This document shows, in pieces, positions 44,380-52,719 of a DNA stretch of 64,000 bases. Under the pieces are notes generated by a model that worked only from the letters and a program-made list of their open reading frames with translations, had not been told where the DNA came from and made no database searches. Origin of the DNA: G963674665 sp963674665 (GTDB taxonomy: Bacteria; Desulfobacterota; Desulfovibrionia; Desulfovibrionales; Desulfovibrionaceae); NCBI GenBank assembly GCA_963674665.2, contig CAXXPL010000011.1:558001-622000 (forward strand), in the 5' to 3' direction. Within the stretch, counting starts at the first letter, position 1. Every line of letters begins with the position of its first letter. The position numbers were made by a program, and so were the translations under genes.

Positions 44380-45132
44380 TTAGATAATCTGGCTCAGGAA
44401 GAGCTTGGTGCGCTCCTCCCGAGGGGCGGTGAAGAAATGCTCCACATCGCCCTGTTCCACCAGCCTGCCGTGCTCCATGAACACGATGCGGTCGCCCGCC
44501 TCGCGGGCGAACCCCATTTCATGGGTAACCACCACCATGGTCATGCCTTCGGCCGCCAGACTCTTCATCACGTCCAGGACCTCGCCGATCATCTCAGGGT
44601 CCAGGGCGCTGGTGGCCTCGTCGAAGAGCATGACACGGGGGCGCATGGCCAGGGCGCGGGCGATCGCCACGCGCTGTTGCTGCCCCCCGCTGAGGTGGTT
44701 CGGGAAGGTGTTGGCCTTTTCCGCCATGCCCACCTTTTCCAGCAGGGCCATGGTGGTTTCGTTGGACTCGGCCTTGGATTTCCTGCGCACCAGGCGCTGG
44801 GCCAGGTTTATGTTCTGGCGCACGGTGAGATGGGGGAAAAGATTGAATGACTGGAAGACCATGCCCACTTCCGTGCGGATGGCCTGCAGGTTTTTCTTGT
44901 CATGGTTCAGCACGATGTTGTCGATGGTGATGCTTCCGGAGTCGATCTCCTCCAGGCCGTTGAGGCAGCGCAGGAAGGTGGACTTGCCCGAGCCCGAGGG
45001 GCCGATGATCACCACCACCTCGCTACGGCACACCGAGAGGGAGAAGTCCTCCAGGGCCGTGACGCCGCCGGGGAATGTCTTGCACACGTCCCGTGCGACG
45101 ATGATGTGTTCTGTGGTGCAGATATGTTTCAT
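44380..45132 (-). CDS. Polar amino-acid ABC ATPase (GlnQ/HisP type)
   Basis: Cytoplasmic ATPase of 250 residues. Walker A is GPSGSGKSTF, the Q-loop is VFQSFNLFPHLTV, the signature is LSGGQQQRVAIARAL, Walker B is VMLFDEATSALDP and the H-loop is VVTHEMGFA. The ATG at 45132 lies two bases beyond the upstream permease stop; a GTG at 45138 overlaps it. Drives the transporter formed with the two permeases and the binding protein around it. Confidence 0.93.
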   Translation of the reverse strand: MKHICTTEHIIVARDVCKTFPGGVTALEDFSLSVCRSEVVVIIGPSGSGKSTFLRCLNGLEEIDSGSITIDNIVLNHDKKNLQAIRTEVGMVFQSFNLFPHLTVRQNINLAQRLVRRKSKAESNETTMALLEKVGMAEKANTFPNHLSGGQQQRVAIARALAMRPRVMLFDEATSALDPEMIGEVLDVMKSLAAEGMTMVVVTHEMGFAREAGDRIVFMEHGRLVEQGDVEHFFTAPREERTKLFLSQII

Positions 45133-45134
45133 GG

Positions 45135-45923
45135 TCACTGTCCGACGTTGAGGCGGCGCTCCAGCATACGGGACGCCAGTGAGAGCAGCAGGGTGACGCA
45201 GAGGTAAATGGCGGCCACGGTGAACCAGATTTCAAAAGTGAGGAATGTGTCGGCGATGATGACCTGTCCGCGCATGGTCAATTCGGCGATGGAGATGGTG
45301 CTCACCAGGGCCGAGTCCTTGACCAGGTTCACGGCGATGCCGGTCAGGGGGGGCAGGGCCTGACGCAAAGCCTGGGGCAGGATGATATGCCGGTACGTTT
45401 GCGGGCCAGAGAGCCCGAGGCTGTGGGCCGCTTCCCACTGCCCCTTGTGGATGGCCACCACCCCGGCGCGGATGATCTCCGAGGCGTAGGCGCCCTCGAA
45501 CAGGCTCAGGGCCAGTACGGCGGAAAAGAAGCGCCCCATGTCCACCACGGGGGAGAGCACGAAATAGATGAAAAAGATCTGCACCAGGAGAGGGGTGTTG
45601 CGGACGATCTCCAGATACCCCCGGGCGAGCCACCCCCCCATGAGGGAGTTGGAGAGGCGCAGCATGGCCGCGCCGAGACCGAAGGCGAAGGTGAGCACAA
45701 ATGCCGCGGCAGTGATCTTGAAGGTCATCCACAACCCTTCGAGCAGGGGGCCGGGGTGCCATACGCCCCCCTTGAAGGTCCACAGATAGCGGGGCATGCG
45801 GTACCACTGCCAGTGGTAGCCGCCCTGTTCCGCACCGTGCACAGCCAACCACACCACTCCGAGGCACAGGGCGCCGAACAACGCTATATCACGGGTGTTT
45901 CTGGCTTTACGGGACAGGTTCAC
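45135..45923 (-). CDS. Polar amino-acid ABC permease (HisQ/GlnP type), proximal
   Basis: First gene of the transporter operon, 262 residues with about six helices. The conserved segments are YLEIVRNTPLLVQIFFIYF and FEGAYASEIIRAGVVAIHKG with QWEAAHSLGLSG. The start is GTG at 45923, preceded by GGAG. A promoter with an overlapping palindrome lies about 190 bp upstream. Confidence 0.9.
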   Translation of the reverse strand: MNLSRKARNTRDIALFGALCLGVVWLAVHGAEQGGYHWQWYRMPRYLWTFKGGVWHPGPLLEGLWMTFKITAAAFVLTFAFGLGAAMLRLSNSLMGGWLARGYLEIVRNTPLLVQIFFIYFVLSPVVDMGRFFSAVLALSLFEGAYASEIIRAGVVAIHKGQWEAAHSLGLSGPQTYRHIILPQALRQALPPLTGIAVNLVKDSALVSTISIAELTMRGQVIIADTFLTFEIWFTVAAIYLCVTLLLSLASRMLERRLNVGQ

Positions 45924-46109
45924 GCATTCTCCACGGCTTTACGAGGTGGCGTTCAATGATTTCAAGTTGCGGGAAAATTCTGGGACATTTCTCGCATCGC
46001 TCGACTTGACTGCGCGGGAAGTGAATTCCCGCTTGTCGCGTCGGCGGGCCATGCGTGACCAGTATTGGTCGCTGCAATGCTTCCTGGTTGATGTACTCAA
46101 TAATTGAAA

Positions 46110-46138
46110 TTCATAGTGCATTTGTCAGGATTTGACAA
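46110..46138 (-). promoter_or_regulatory. Candidate promoter of the amino-acid ABC operon
   Basis: Read on the minus strand: TTGTCA (46138-46133), a 17-bp spacer and TATGAA (46115-46110). The predicted start is about 180 bases before the permease GTG. Confidence 0.5.
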
Positions 46139-46139
46139 A
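46121..46139. promoter_or_regulatory. Palindromic operator candidate over the -35 box
   Basis: TTTGTCA-GGATT-TGACAAA is a perfect inverted repeat with 7-bp arms and a 5-bp centre. It covers the -35 hexamer and most of the spacer of the minus-strand promoter, so a bound dimer would block it. The regulator is not known. Confidence 0.5.
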
Positions 46140-46444
46140 CCAAGAATGAAATTTGTGTGTTTGTTGCCGGGTATTGTCACGAGATGCGCTCGTGACGCGG
46201 TATTAAGGGGGGAAACGATGCCCGGTTTTCCTGTTCCTGCAAAGCACGGCGCAAGGTCTTCAAACGGGAAATGGGCGGAGCCCGGGCAGGCACTGCTCAT
46301 TGTGGGGGAATTGTTCGGATCATCATTTTTTCAATGCTATCCATTGCGACTGTCGTACCTCTCCTTTGCATGCTTCGTGGCCCAGGATCGTTTTTGTAAA
46401 TCTTTTTTAACAATATCAGATGATAAGGTTTGGGAAAGAGGGGC

Positions 46445-46505
46445 GCGAGGGGGAAATCTTTTTCCTAAAAGGTTTCCCCCTCGCAAATCCGTTTCCAATA
46501 TCTTT
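46445..46505 (+). repeat. Dispersed hairpin-plus-tail element after pgi
   Basis: Arms GCGAGGGGGAAATCTTTTT (46445-46463) and AAAAGGTTTCCCCCTCGC (46467-46484), then AAATCCGTTTCCAATATC as a diverged tail. It lies 40 bases beyond the pgi stop and can terminate that minus-strand gene. Confidence 0.6.
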
Positions 46506-46523
46506 CCTTCTTTTTCCTTTTTC

Positions 46524-48173
46524 CTACCCCTTCCCGGCCATTTTTTTCCATGCGTTGATCAGGCCATTGGTGGAGCAGTCGTGCCCGGTGACAGGGGCGG
46601 CGTCCTCCAGCTCCGGCAGGATGGCCTTGGCCAGTTGCTTGCCCAGCTCCACCCCCCACTGGTCGTAGGAATTGATGCGCCAGATGGCTCCCTGCACGAA
46701 GATCTTGTGCTCGTACATGGCGATGAGCGAGCCCAGGGTCTCGGGGGTGAGTTGGGGGTAGAGGATGGACGATGTGGGGCGGTTGCCCGGGAACACCTTG
46801 TGGGGGAGGAGGCGCTGGATCTGCTCCTCGGATTTGCCCGAGGCCTGGAGCTCGGCCCTGGCCTCGTCCTCGGTCTTGCCCCGCATGAGGGCCTCGGTCT
46901 GGGCAAAGAAGTTGGAGAGCAGCAGCTCGTGCATCTCGCCCACGGGATTCAGGCTCCTGGCAGGGGCGAGGAAGTCGCAGGGGACGAGCTTGGTGCCCTG
47001 GTGGATGAGCTGGTAAAAGGCGTGCTGGCCATTGGTGCCGGGTTCGCCCCAGATCACCGGGCCGGTCTGGTAGTCCACCCGCTCTCCGTCGATGGTCACG
47101 CCCTTGCCGTTGCTCTCCATGTCCCCCTGCTGGAAATAGGCGGGAAAGCGGTCCAGGTACTGGTCATAGGGGAGGATGGCGTGGGTCTCGGCGCCGAGGA
47201 AGTTATCGTACCAGATGCCCAGCAGGGCCATGATGGCTGGGATGTTTTCGGCCAAAGGCGCGGTGCGAAAGTGCTCGTCCATGTCGTGGGCGCCGGAGAG
47301 CAGCCGCTCGAAGTTCTCGAACCCGATGGCCAGAGCGATGGACAGGCCGATGGCGGACCAGAGGGAGTAACGCCCCCCGACCCAGTCCCAGAACTCGAAC
47401 ATGTTGTCCGTGTCGATGCCGAACTCGGCCACACCCTTCTCATTGGTGGACAGGGCCACGAAGTGTTTGGCCACGGCCGAATCGTCGCCCGCGCGCTCCA
47501 GAAGCCAGCTGCGCGCGGCAAGGGCGTTGGTCAGGGTCTCCTGGGTGGTGAATGACTTGGAGGCGATGATGAACAGTGTCGTCTCCGCGTTCAGGGGCTT
47601 CAGGGTCTCGGCTATGTGGGTGGGGTCCACGTTGGACACGAAGTGCACGCGGATGCCGGGTTTGGCGTAATGCGCAAGGGCATGGGTGACCATGACCGGC
47701 CCGAGGTCCGAGCCGCCGATGCCGAGATTGACCACGTCTGTGATCTCCTTGCCGGTGTATCCCTTCCACTCCCCGGAGTGGATGCGGGCCACGAAGCCGC
47801 GCATCTTGTCCAGCACCGCGTTGACCTCGGGCATCACGTCCTTGCCGTCCACAGGTATGGGGCGGTTTGAGCGGTTGCGCAGGGCCACGTGGAGCACTGC
47901 CCGGCCCTCGGTGACGTTGATCTTCTGGCCGGAGAACATGGCTTCGCGCCGCTGCTCCACGCCTTGCTGGTTGGCGAGCTCCAGCAACAGGCGCATGGTC
48001 TCGCCGGTGATGCGGTGCTTGGAGTAGTCCAGGAGCAGGCCACAGGCGGCGAGAGAAAATGTCTCGAAGCGGTTGGGGTCGGAGGTGAACATGTCACGCA
48101 TTTGTACGTCGGCCATTTCCGCGGCATGCCGCTCCAGGGCGGTCCAGGCGGCGGAGTGGGGCAGAGAGGTCAT
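46524..48173 (-). CDS. pgi: Glucose-6-phosphate isomerase
   Basis: Cytoplasmic glycolytic/gluconeogenic enzyme interconverting glucose-6-phosphate and fructose-6-phosphate, 549 residues, the length of the long bacterial Pgi form. Signatures are VNLGIGGSDLGPVM, the phosphate site SKSFTTQETLTNA, FWDWVGGRYSLWSAIG, the catalytic Glu in WGEPGTNGQHAFYQLIHQG and the Lys in SYDQWGVELGKQLA. The ATG at 48173 follows GGGAG. It is 172 bases downstream of the signalling operon and is probably transcribed separately. Confidence 0.97.
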   Translation of the reverse strand: MTSLPHSAAWTALERHAAEMADVQMRDMFTSDPNRFETFSLAACGLLLDYSKHRITGETMRLLLELANQQGVEQRREAMFSGQKINVTEGRAVLHVALRNRSNRPIPVDGKDVMPEVNAVLDKMRGFVARIHSGEWKGYTGKEITDVVNLGIGGSDLGPVMVTHALAHYAKPGIRVHFVSNVDPTHIAETLKPLNAETTLFIIASKSFTTQETLTNALAARSWLLERAGDDSAVAKHFVALSTNEKGVAEFGIDTDNMFEFWDWVGGRYSLWSAIGLSIALAIGFENFERLLSGAHDMDEHFRTAPLAENIPAIMALLGIWYDNFLGAETHAILPYDQYLDRFPAYFQQGDMESNGKGVTIDGERVDYQTGPVIWGEPGTNGQHAFYQLIHQGTKLVPCDFLAPARSLNPVGEMHELLLSNFFAQTEALMRGKTEDEARAELQASGKSEEQIQRLLPHKVFPGNRPTSSILYPQLTPETLGSLIAMYEHKIFVQGAIWRINSYDQWGVELGKQLAKAILPELEDAAPVTGHDCSTNGLINAWKKMAGKG

Positions 48174-48345
48174 ATCGATTCTCCCATGGTTTTTTGAAAG
48201 CCCATAGGCCCATGATGCCCTGTGGGGAGCGTCATGCGCTGGGTATTAGGCGGGGCGTGTGGTGCGCGGCGGGTACATTGGCGGCCGCGCAACAAACCTG
48301 TCAGTGTGGAGTAAAGTATAGGCCAAAGGATTGAAAGTAAAGGGC

Positions 48346-50094
48346 TCAATTTTCGAAAGCCTGTGGAAGACCCGCTTCCCATTCCTCCAGCAGGAGCAGG
48401 TTGCCGTGCCCCTGCGCCTTGAGCCGCAGGGCGACCTCGGCGTCGTAGAGTCTGGAGATGGTCCTGCCGTAGATCACGATGGGGGCCTCCAGGTCCATGT
48501 CGCCGAAGCGCATGGTGTAGATGAAGTCGAACAAGGTGGGGGGCATGTTCACGCTGCCCTGGGCATGCCCCTGCTCGTAAAAGGATGCGGGCCGGGCGTC
48601 CACCAGCACGGCGCCCTTGTCCACCAGCGCCTTGGCCTGCTCCCCGCTGACCACAGGAGGCTGCCGGGTACGCAGCACTTCGGGTATGATGTCCACGCCG
48701 GTGGGGTTGCTGGCGTTGAAGAGCAGCCCCAGGATCAGGCAGGAGGCGATGAGCCAGACAAAATCCCACTTCGTGACCCTGCCGATGCGTTCGGATTCGC
48801 GGTGCAGCATGGCCCGCAAACGCGCTCCGGCGCGTTCCAGGACCTCGATGCGGCCACGGCTGGCTGTGAGTTCGTCCAGGGTGTGCTGCAGCTCGGTGTT
48901 CCTGGTGTTGAGATCCTGGTTCAGGTTTTGGATCGTCTGGAACGAGCGCGCCTTTTCCAGGAACACCAGGAAATTGTGCACCAGGGTGAGGAGTACGCTG
49001 TCCTCCTCCTTGCTGAACTCCTCCCTGGTGTGCTTGGCTCCCAGAAAGAGGAGGCCGAGACAGCCGGAATCCACCCGGAAGAGCAGTGCGCGTTGGATGA
49101 AGAAGCAGGGCTGATCGCCGGGGGAGAATGTCTCTATGGGAAGGAACTGCGCGCTTTGAGGCTGGAGGCGTTCGAAGGACGAGGCGCTGATGCACTTGTA
49201 GAGCAGTGTCTTGGCCTGGGCCTGGGAATAGGGGTGCGGGACCTCCACGTCTCCCCGGATGGTCTGCAGGAGTTCCTCGGTGTTCTGTTCGTAGAGCAGG
49301 GCGCAGACACCCTCGAGGCTGAATGCCCCCTGCAGGAGCAGGGTGAAGGTGTCGAGCATGGACTTCGAGTCCTGCAGCATGGAGAGCTCGAGGTTGGTGT
49401 CGTACAGGGTGTGGAGGTGGAAGATGCGCCGGTCCAGATGGGCCTGGGCCTCCCGGGCCTGCTTGAGGGCGCTTTCGAGCTGGGCGTTCTTTTCCAGGAG
49501 GTTGTGGTTGAGGGCCGTGATGGTCTCACCGGCAATGGCGTTGCCCAGGGCCTGGGAAAAGGTGTGCAGGAGATTTTGCAGAAAGTCCGTGGACTCGGCG
49601 TCATAGGGCTGGCCGCTGAGCCTGGGGCCGAGGCCCACCAGGCCGGCCAGGCCGGATTCGCCCTTCCAGCCGAAGACTATGGCCGTGTTTCTGGGGTAGT
49701 TCATGTCCGCGCCTGGAGGGTCGCGCATCAATACCTGGGCCATGTGGGGAGGGGCGTCGTCGGGTATGGGGAACGATGCGTTTGCCAGCCCCTTTTCCAG
49801 TGCGGCGAGCGTCTCCTGGGTCAGGCCCCGGGCAATGACCCGTGTCTTTTCCCAGGAGGGCGCCTTTATGGCCAGAAATCCCATGCCCGTGCCGACTCCA
49901 CCCATGCTGTTGAGCAGGAACGCCAGAGCGAGCTCCCTGGGGTTGCCCATGTCGGCGAGTTCCTTGGCGGATTGATAGAGTATGTTGAGCTGGAAGATGC
50001 GTTTGTCCAGCTCGTCATGGGCGGCCCTGGCCTGCTTGAGGTCTTTTGCCAGGAGTTCCGGCCCCAGGCTGTCGGGAAGCGGCGGGGTGCCCAT
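48346..50094 (-). CDS. Two-GAF, coiled-coil, membrane-anchored protein with rhodanese-like C-terminus
   Basis: Unusual 582-residue protein. About 1-50 is coiled coil, about 50-190 resembles a GAF domain, a second coiled coil (LEKNAQLESALKQAREAQAH) leads to another GAF-like region (about 240-395), then a long coiled coil (NQDLNTRNTELQHTLDEL). One transmembrane helix (WDFVWLIASCLILGLLF) precedes a rhodanese-like domain of about 110 residues beginning ISGEQAKALVDKGAVLVDAR in form (V for I). In the rhodanese active loop the catalytic Cys is absent: the segment reads PIVIYGRTISRLYD, so sulfur transfer is unlikely. It is the last gene of a four-gene signalling operon. Function unknown; perhaps a sensor or effector linking envelope and cytoplasm. 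Confidence 0.75.
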   Translation of the reverse strand: MGTPPLPDSLGPELLAKDLKQARAAHDELDKRIFQLNILYQSAKELADMGNPRELALAFLLNSMGGVGTGMGFLAIKAPSWEKTRVIARGLTQETLAALEKGLANASFPIPDDAPPHMAQVLMRDPPGADMNYPRNTAIVFGWKGESGLAGLVGLGPRLSGQPYDAESTDFLQNLLHTFSQALGNAIAGETITALNHNLLEKNAQLESALKQAREAQAHLDRRIFHLHTLYDTNLELSMLQDSKSMLDTFTLLLQGAFSLEGVCALLYEQNTEELLQTIRGDVEVPHPYSQAQAKTLLYKCISASSFERLQPQSAQFLPIETFSPGDQPCFFIQRALLFRVDSGCLGLLFLGAKHTREEFSKEEDSVLLTLVHNFLVFLEKARSFQTIQNLNQDLNTRNTELQHTLDELTASRGRIEVLERAGARLRAMLHRESERIGRVTKWDFVWLIASCLILGLLFNASNPTGVDIIPEVLRTRQPPVVSGEQAKALVDKGAVLVDARPASFYEQGHAQGSVNMPPTLFDFIYTMRFGDMDLEAPIVIYGRTISRLYDAEVALRLKAQGHGNLLLLEEWEAGLPQAFEN

Positions 50095-50107
50095 GGCGAC
50101 ACCGTTC

Positions 50108-50833
50108 TCAGGCCGAGTTCGTCAGGCTGGAAAAGGCCTCGTCTTCGTTGTCGCAGAGCGTGGCGAACTTGGTGATTCCCACTATGTCGAAAACTTTCTT
50201 GAAGTTGTCGGACACGCCGGTGACCGCGAGCTTTTGCCCCTTCTTGGCGCCTTCGAGCAGAAGCTGGGTCAGCAGGGCGATGCCCGCGCCGTTGATGGTG
50301 GCGTTCTCCTCGAAGTGGAGGATGACGCGGTTGTGCTCCTGCTCCACGATACGGTTGCAGGCATCCTGCAGAAATGACTCGGAGCGCGAGGTGACGTTGC
50401 CGTGGATCTCCATCACCGCGACGCCGTCACGGGTGCGGATGACGATGTCGTTCTCACCCTTCTTTCCGGCGTTGAGCCGCTCTTCGGCCCTGCGGAGCGC
50501 CGCCTCGAGGGATTCCTTCTGCACGGGCTTGTTGATGAAGTCCGTGGCGCTCAGGTTCAGGGCCTGGATGGCCAGGTCCATGTCGCCGTGACCCGTGACC
50601 ACGATGACCTCGGTGGAGGGGTCGATGGCCTTGATCTGCTTCAGGACTTCGATGCCGTCCATGCCGGGCATCTTGATGTCGGTCATCACGATTTCGGGGC
50701 GTGATTCCTTGAACAGGGCTATGCCCTTTTCACCGTTCTCCGCGGTCAGAGGGGTATAGCCGTAGGCGCTCAGGAACAGGCTGAGCATATCGAGAGTGGG
50801 ACGCTCGTCATCGATCAGTAAAATTGAGTACAT
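50108..50833 (-). CDS. Response regulator with receiver and STAS domains
   Basis: Two-domain protein of 241 residues. The receiver domain (1-120) has LLIDDERPT, the phospho-acceptor Asp in IVMTDIKMPGMDG, Thr/Ser in VVTGHG and Lys in FINKPVQKES. The C-terminal part (about 130-235) is a STAS-like domain with GVAVMEIHGNVTS and NATINGAGIALLTQLL, like anti-anti-sigma factors; the phosphorylatable Ser position is not certain (ATINGAG). No DNA-binding domain. The ATG at 50833 follows AGAGG. It lies between the kinase and the GAF-rhodanese gene, so it is likely phosphorylated by that kinase and acts by protein partner switching. Confidence 0.88.
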   Translation of the reverse strand: MYSILLIDDERPTLDMLSLFLSAYGYTPLTAENGEKGIALFKESRPEIVMTDIKMPGMDGIEVLKQIKAIDPSTEVIVVTGHGDMDLAIQALNLSATDFINKPVQKESLEAALRRAEERLNAGKKGENDIVIRTRDGVAVMEIHGNVTSRSESFLQDACNRIVEQEHNRVILHFEENATINGAGIALLTQLLLEGAKKGQKLAVTGVSDNFKKVFDIVGITKFATLCDNEDEAFSSLTNSA

Positions 50834-50851
50834 GCGTTGACCTCTGGATGA

Positions 50852-52705
50852 TCAATCGGCGGGCGGGAAGCTCAGGGTGAAGGTGGTCCCGGTGCCGACG
50901 CTGCTTGTTACCGTGATGTCGCCATGGTAATCCTTGACGATGCCATAGGATATGGCCAGTCCCAGTCCCATTCCCTTGCCGATTTCCTTGGTAGTATAGA
51001 ACGGCTCGAAAATTTTATCCAGTTTGGATTCTGGAATCCCTATGCCTGTGTCGCTCAACGTTATGGTGGGGCGGCCGTTGCGCATCAGGGTGCTGATGGA
51101 GATGCGCCGCGGCGCGGAGTCTCCGTCATTCTCCTCGCGCATGTTGATGGCGTCGCGGGCGTTGCTCACCAGGTTGAAGAGCACCTGCTCCAGCCGGTTC
51201 CTGTGGCCAAGTATGCGCGGCAGTCCCTCGGTGATGGCCAGCTCCACCTCGATGCTCTCGAGCTTGAGCTGTTGGTTGAGGATGCGCAGCACCCCCTGCA
51301 ACGGCTTGGAGATGTCGAACTTGTCCTTGGTCAGGTCCGCCTTGCGGCCGAACTCGCGCAGGGTGGTGATGATCTCCGAGGCCCTGTCCACCTGGACGCT
51401 GAGCTCCTTGGATACCTTGAGCAGCTTTTCCGGCGACGGTGACTCCCCGCGTTCGATGATCATGGAGAGATACTCGCTGCCCAGCTTGATGGCGTTCAAG
51501 GGCTGGTTCACCTCGTGGGCGATACCCGCGCTCATCTCGCCCAGTGTCTTCATCTTGCTGGCCTGGATCAACTGGGCATCCTTCTCCATGATGTCGGTGA
51601 TGTCCGTTGTGGAGGTGATAATGGCGGGCTTGTCCTCATATATGGTGCCGCACACGTGCATGTTCACGTTGAAGGGATAGCTGCCCTTCTTGTAGTTGAT
51701 GGCCCGGGGAAAGAATATGCACTTGGCCAGGGACTCCTCGTCCTTGAGGGAGAAGGCGTCGTTGATCTTCGAGGTCTCCTCCCCGGCCAGTGTGGAAAAG
51801 TTCATTCCCACAAGCTCTTTGCGCGGATATCCGTAGACCTCCGCTGCCATGGGATTGGCGTCCAGGATCTCCATGGTGTCGATGTCCAGCACGAAGATGG
51901 GGTCCGGGCCGCTGTGGAACAGTGAGCGGTATTTCTGCTGGGAGCGCTTGATCTCGTCCCGGTACTCCTTGATGTGCCGCACCATGTGACTGAAGGAGTC
52001 GGCCAGTTGGATGACCTCGTCCCCGGCCCGGCCGTGGATTTCCATCTTGAAGTCGAGGTTGTCACGGCTGATCTCCTCGGACATGCGGATGAGCTGCGCG
52101 ATGGGGCGTGTGATATTGCGCGACAGCCTGTCCGTGATCAGTGTCATGATCAGGATTATCAAGGTGATGAACGATAGGAACGTCATGCGCAGCTTGCCCA
52201 CGACGCTGTCTATGTGCTCCTTGGAGAGCCCGACATGGACGCTTCCGACGTCATAGATACCCTCCAGTACAGCCACCGCCACATCGTATGAGGACTGGTC
52301 CTCGTACTCGAGCAGCTTGATGCTGTGTTTGTGATCCGGCGGAACGATGTTGGCGTAGCGCAGGGAATCCGGGAAGGGGCGGATGAAGGTGCTGGCCATG
52401 ACCTCCTGGTTGGTGTCCAGGATGAAGATGTAGGAGACCAGGGTCTTGCGCTCGCCGACCTGGGTACCCTCGAACACCATGTTGGTGAGGTTGGCCTTGT
52501 CCTTGGTCAGAATGAGCCCGACGCTACGGTCCGCGATGGAGTGGGCGATGCCCAATCCGCGTATTTCCAGCTCCCGGGTGAGGCTGGACACGAGGATATA
52601 TCGGGCCAGCAGGGCGATGAAGATGCTCACGAGCATGATGACGGCCAGCGTGGAGAACAGAATCTTGTTCTTCAGGTTCAGCTTTATCATGTCCCGGAGT
52701 GCCAT
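50852..52705 (-). CDS. Membrane PAS sensor histidine kinase
   Basis: Kinase of 617 residues: transmembrane helix at about 13-36, periplasmic sensor of about 135 residues, second helix at about 175-195 (FLSFITLIILIMTLI), HAMP (about 196-250), PAS domain (about 262-380), HisKA with MSAGIAHEVNQPLNAIK, and ATPase with LFNLVSNARDAIN, DTGIGIPESK and GMGLGLAISYGIV. The HEVNQPLN box is typical of NtrB/DctB-like kinases. The ATG at 52705 follows GAGG. It sits 14 bases after a periplasmic-binding-protein gene, which could present ligand to the sensor domain. Confidence 0.93.
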   Translation of the reverse strand: MALRDMIKLNLKNKILFSTLAVIMLVSIFIALLARYILVSSLTRELEIRGLGIAHSIADRSVGLILTKDKANLTNMVFEGTQVGERKTLVSYIFILDTNQEVMASTFIRPFPDSLRYANIVPPDHKHSIKLLEYEDQSSYDVAVAVLEGIYDVGSVHVGLSKEHIDSVVGKLRMTFLSFITLIILIMTLITDRLSRNITRPIAQLIRMSEEISRDNLDFKMEIHGRAGDEVIQLADSFSHMVRHIKEYRDEIKRSQQKYRSLFHSGPDPIFVLDIDTMEILDANPMAAEVYGYPRKELVGMNFSTLAGEETSKINDAFSLKDEESLAKCIFFPRAINYKKGSYPFNVNMHVCGTIYEDKPAIITSTTDITDIMEKDAQLIQASKMKTLGEMSAGIAHEVNQPLNAIKLGSEYLSMIIERGESPSPEKLLKVSKELSVQVDRASEIITTLREFGRKADLTKDKFDISKPLQGVLRILNQQLKLESIEVELAITEGLPRILGHRNRLEQVLFNLVSNARDAINMREENDGDSAPRRISISTLMRNGRPTITLSDTGIGIPESKLDKIFEPFYTTKEIGKGMGLGLAISYGIVKDYHGDITVTSSVGTGTTFTLSFPPAD

Positions 52706-52719
52706 TGTAAATGCCTCGG

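Larger units (their letters stand above)
45924..46444. other. Intergenic region upstream of the amino-acid transporter
   Basis: About 520 bp with no supported gene; the long plus-strand frame here runs on antisense through pgi. It holds a GCGGGAA/TTCCCGC hairpin at 46014-46032 inside the transporter leader, and the promoter and palindrome described next. Confidence 0.5.

Noticed and set aside
46104..47555. Plus-strand open frame of 483 codons upstream of and through pgi
   Set aside because: It runs through intergenic sequence and a hairpin repeat, then antisense to pgi; no ribosome site or recognisable domain.
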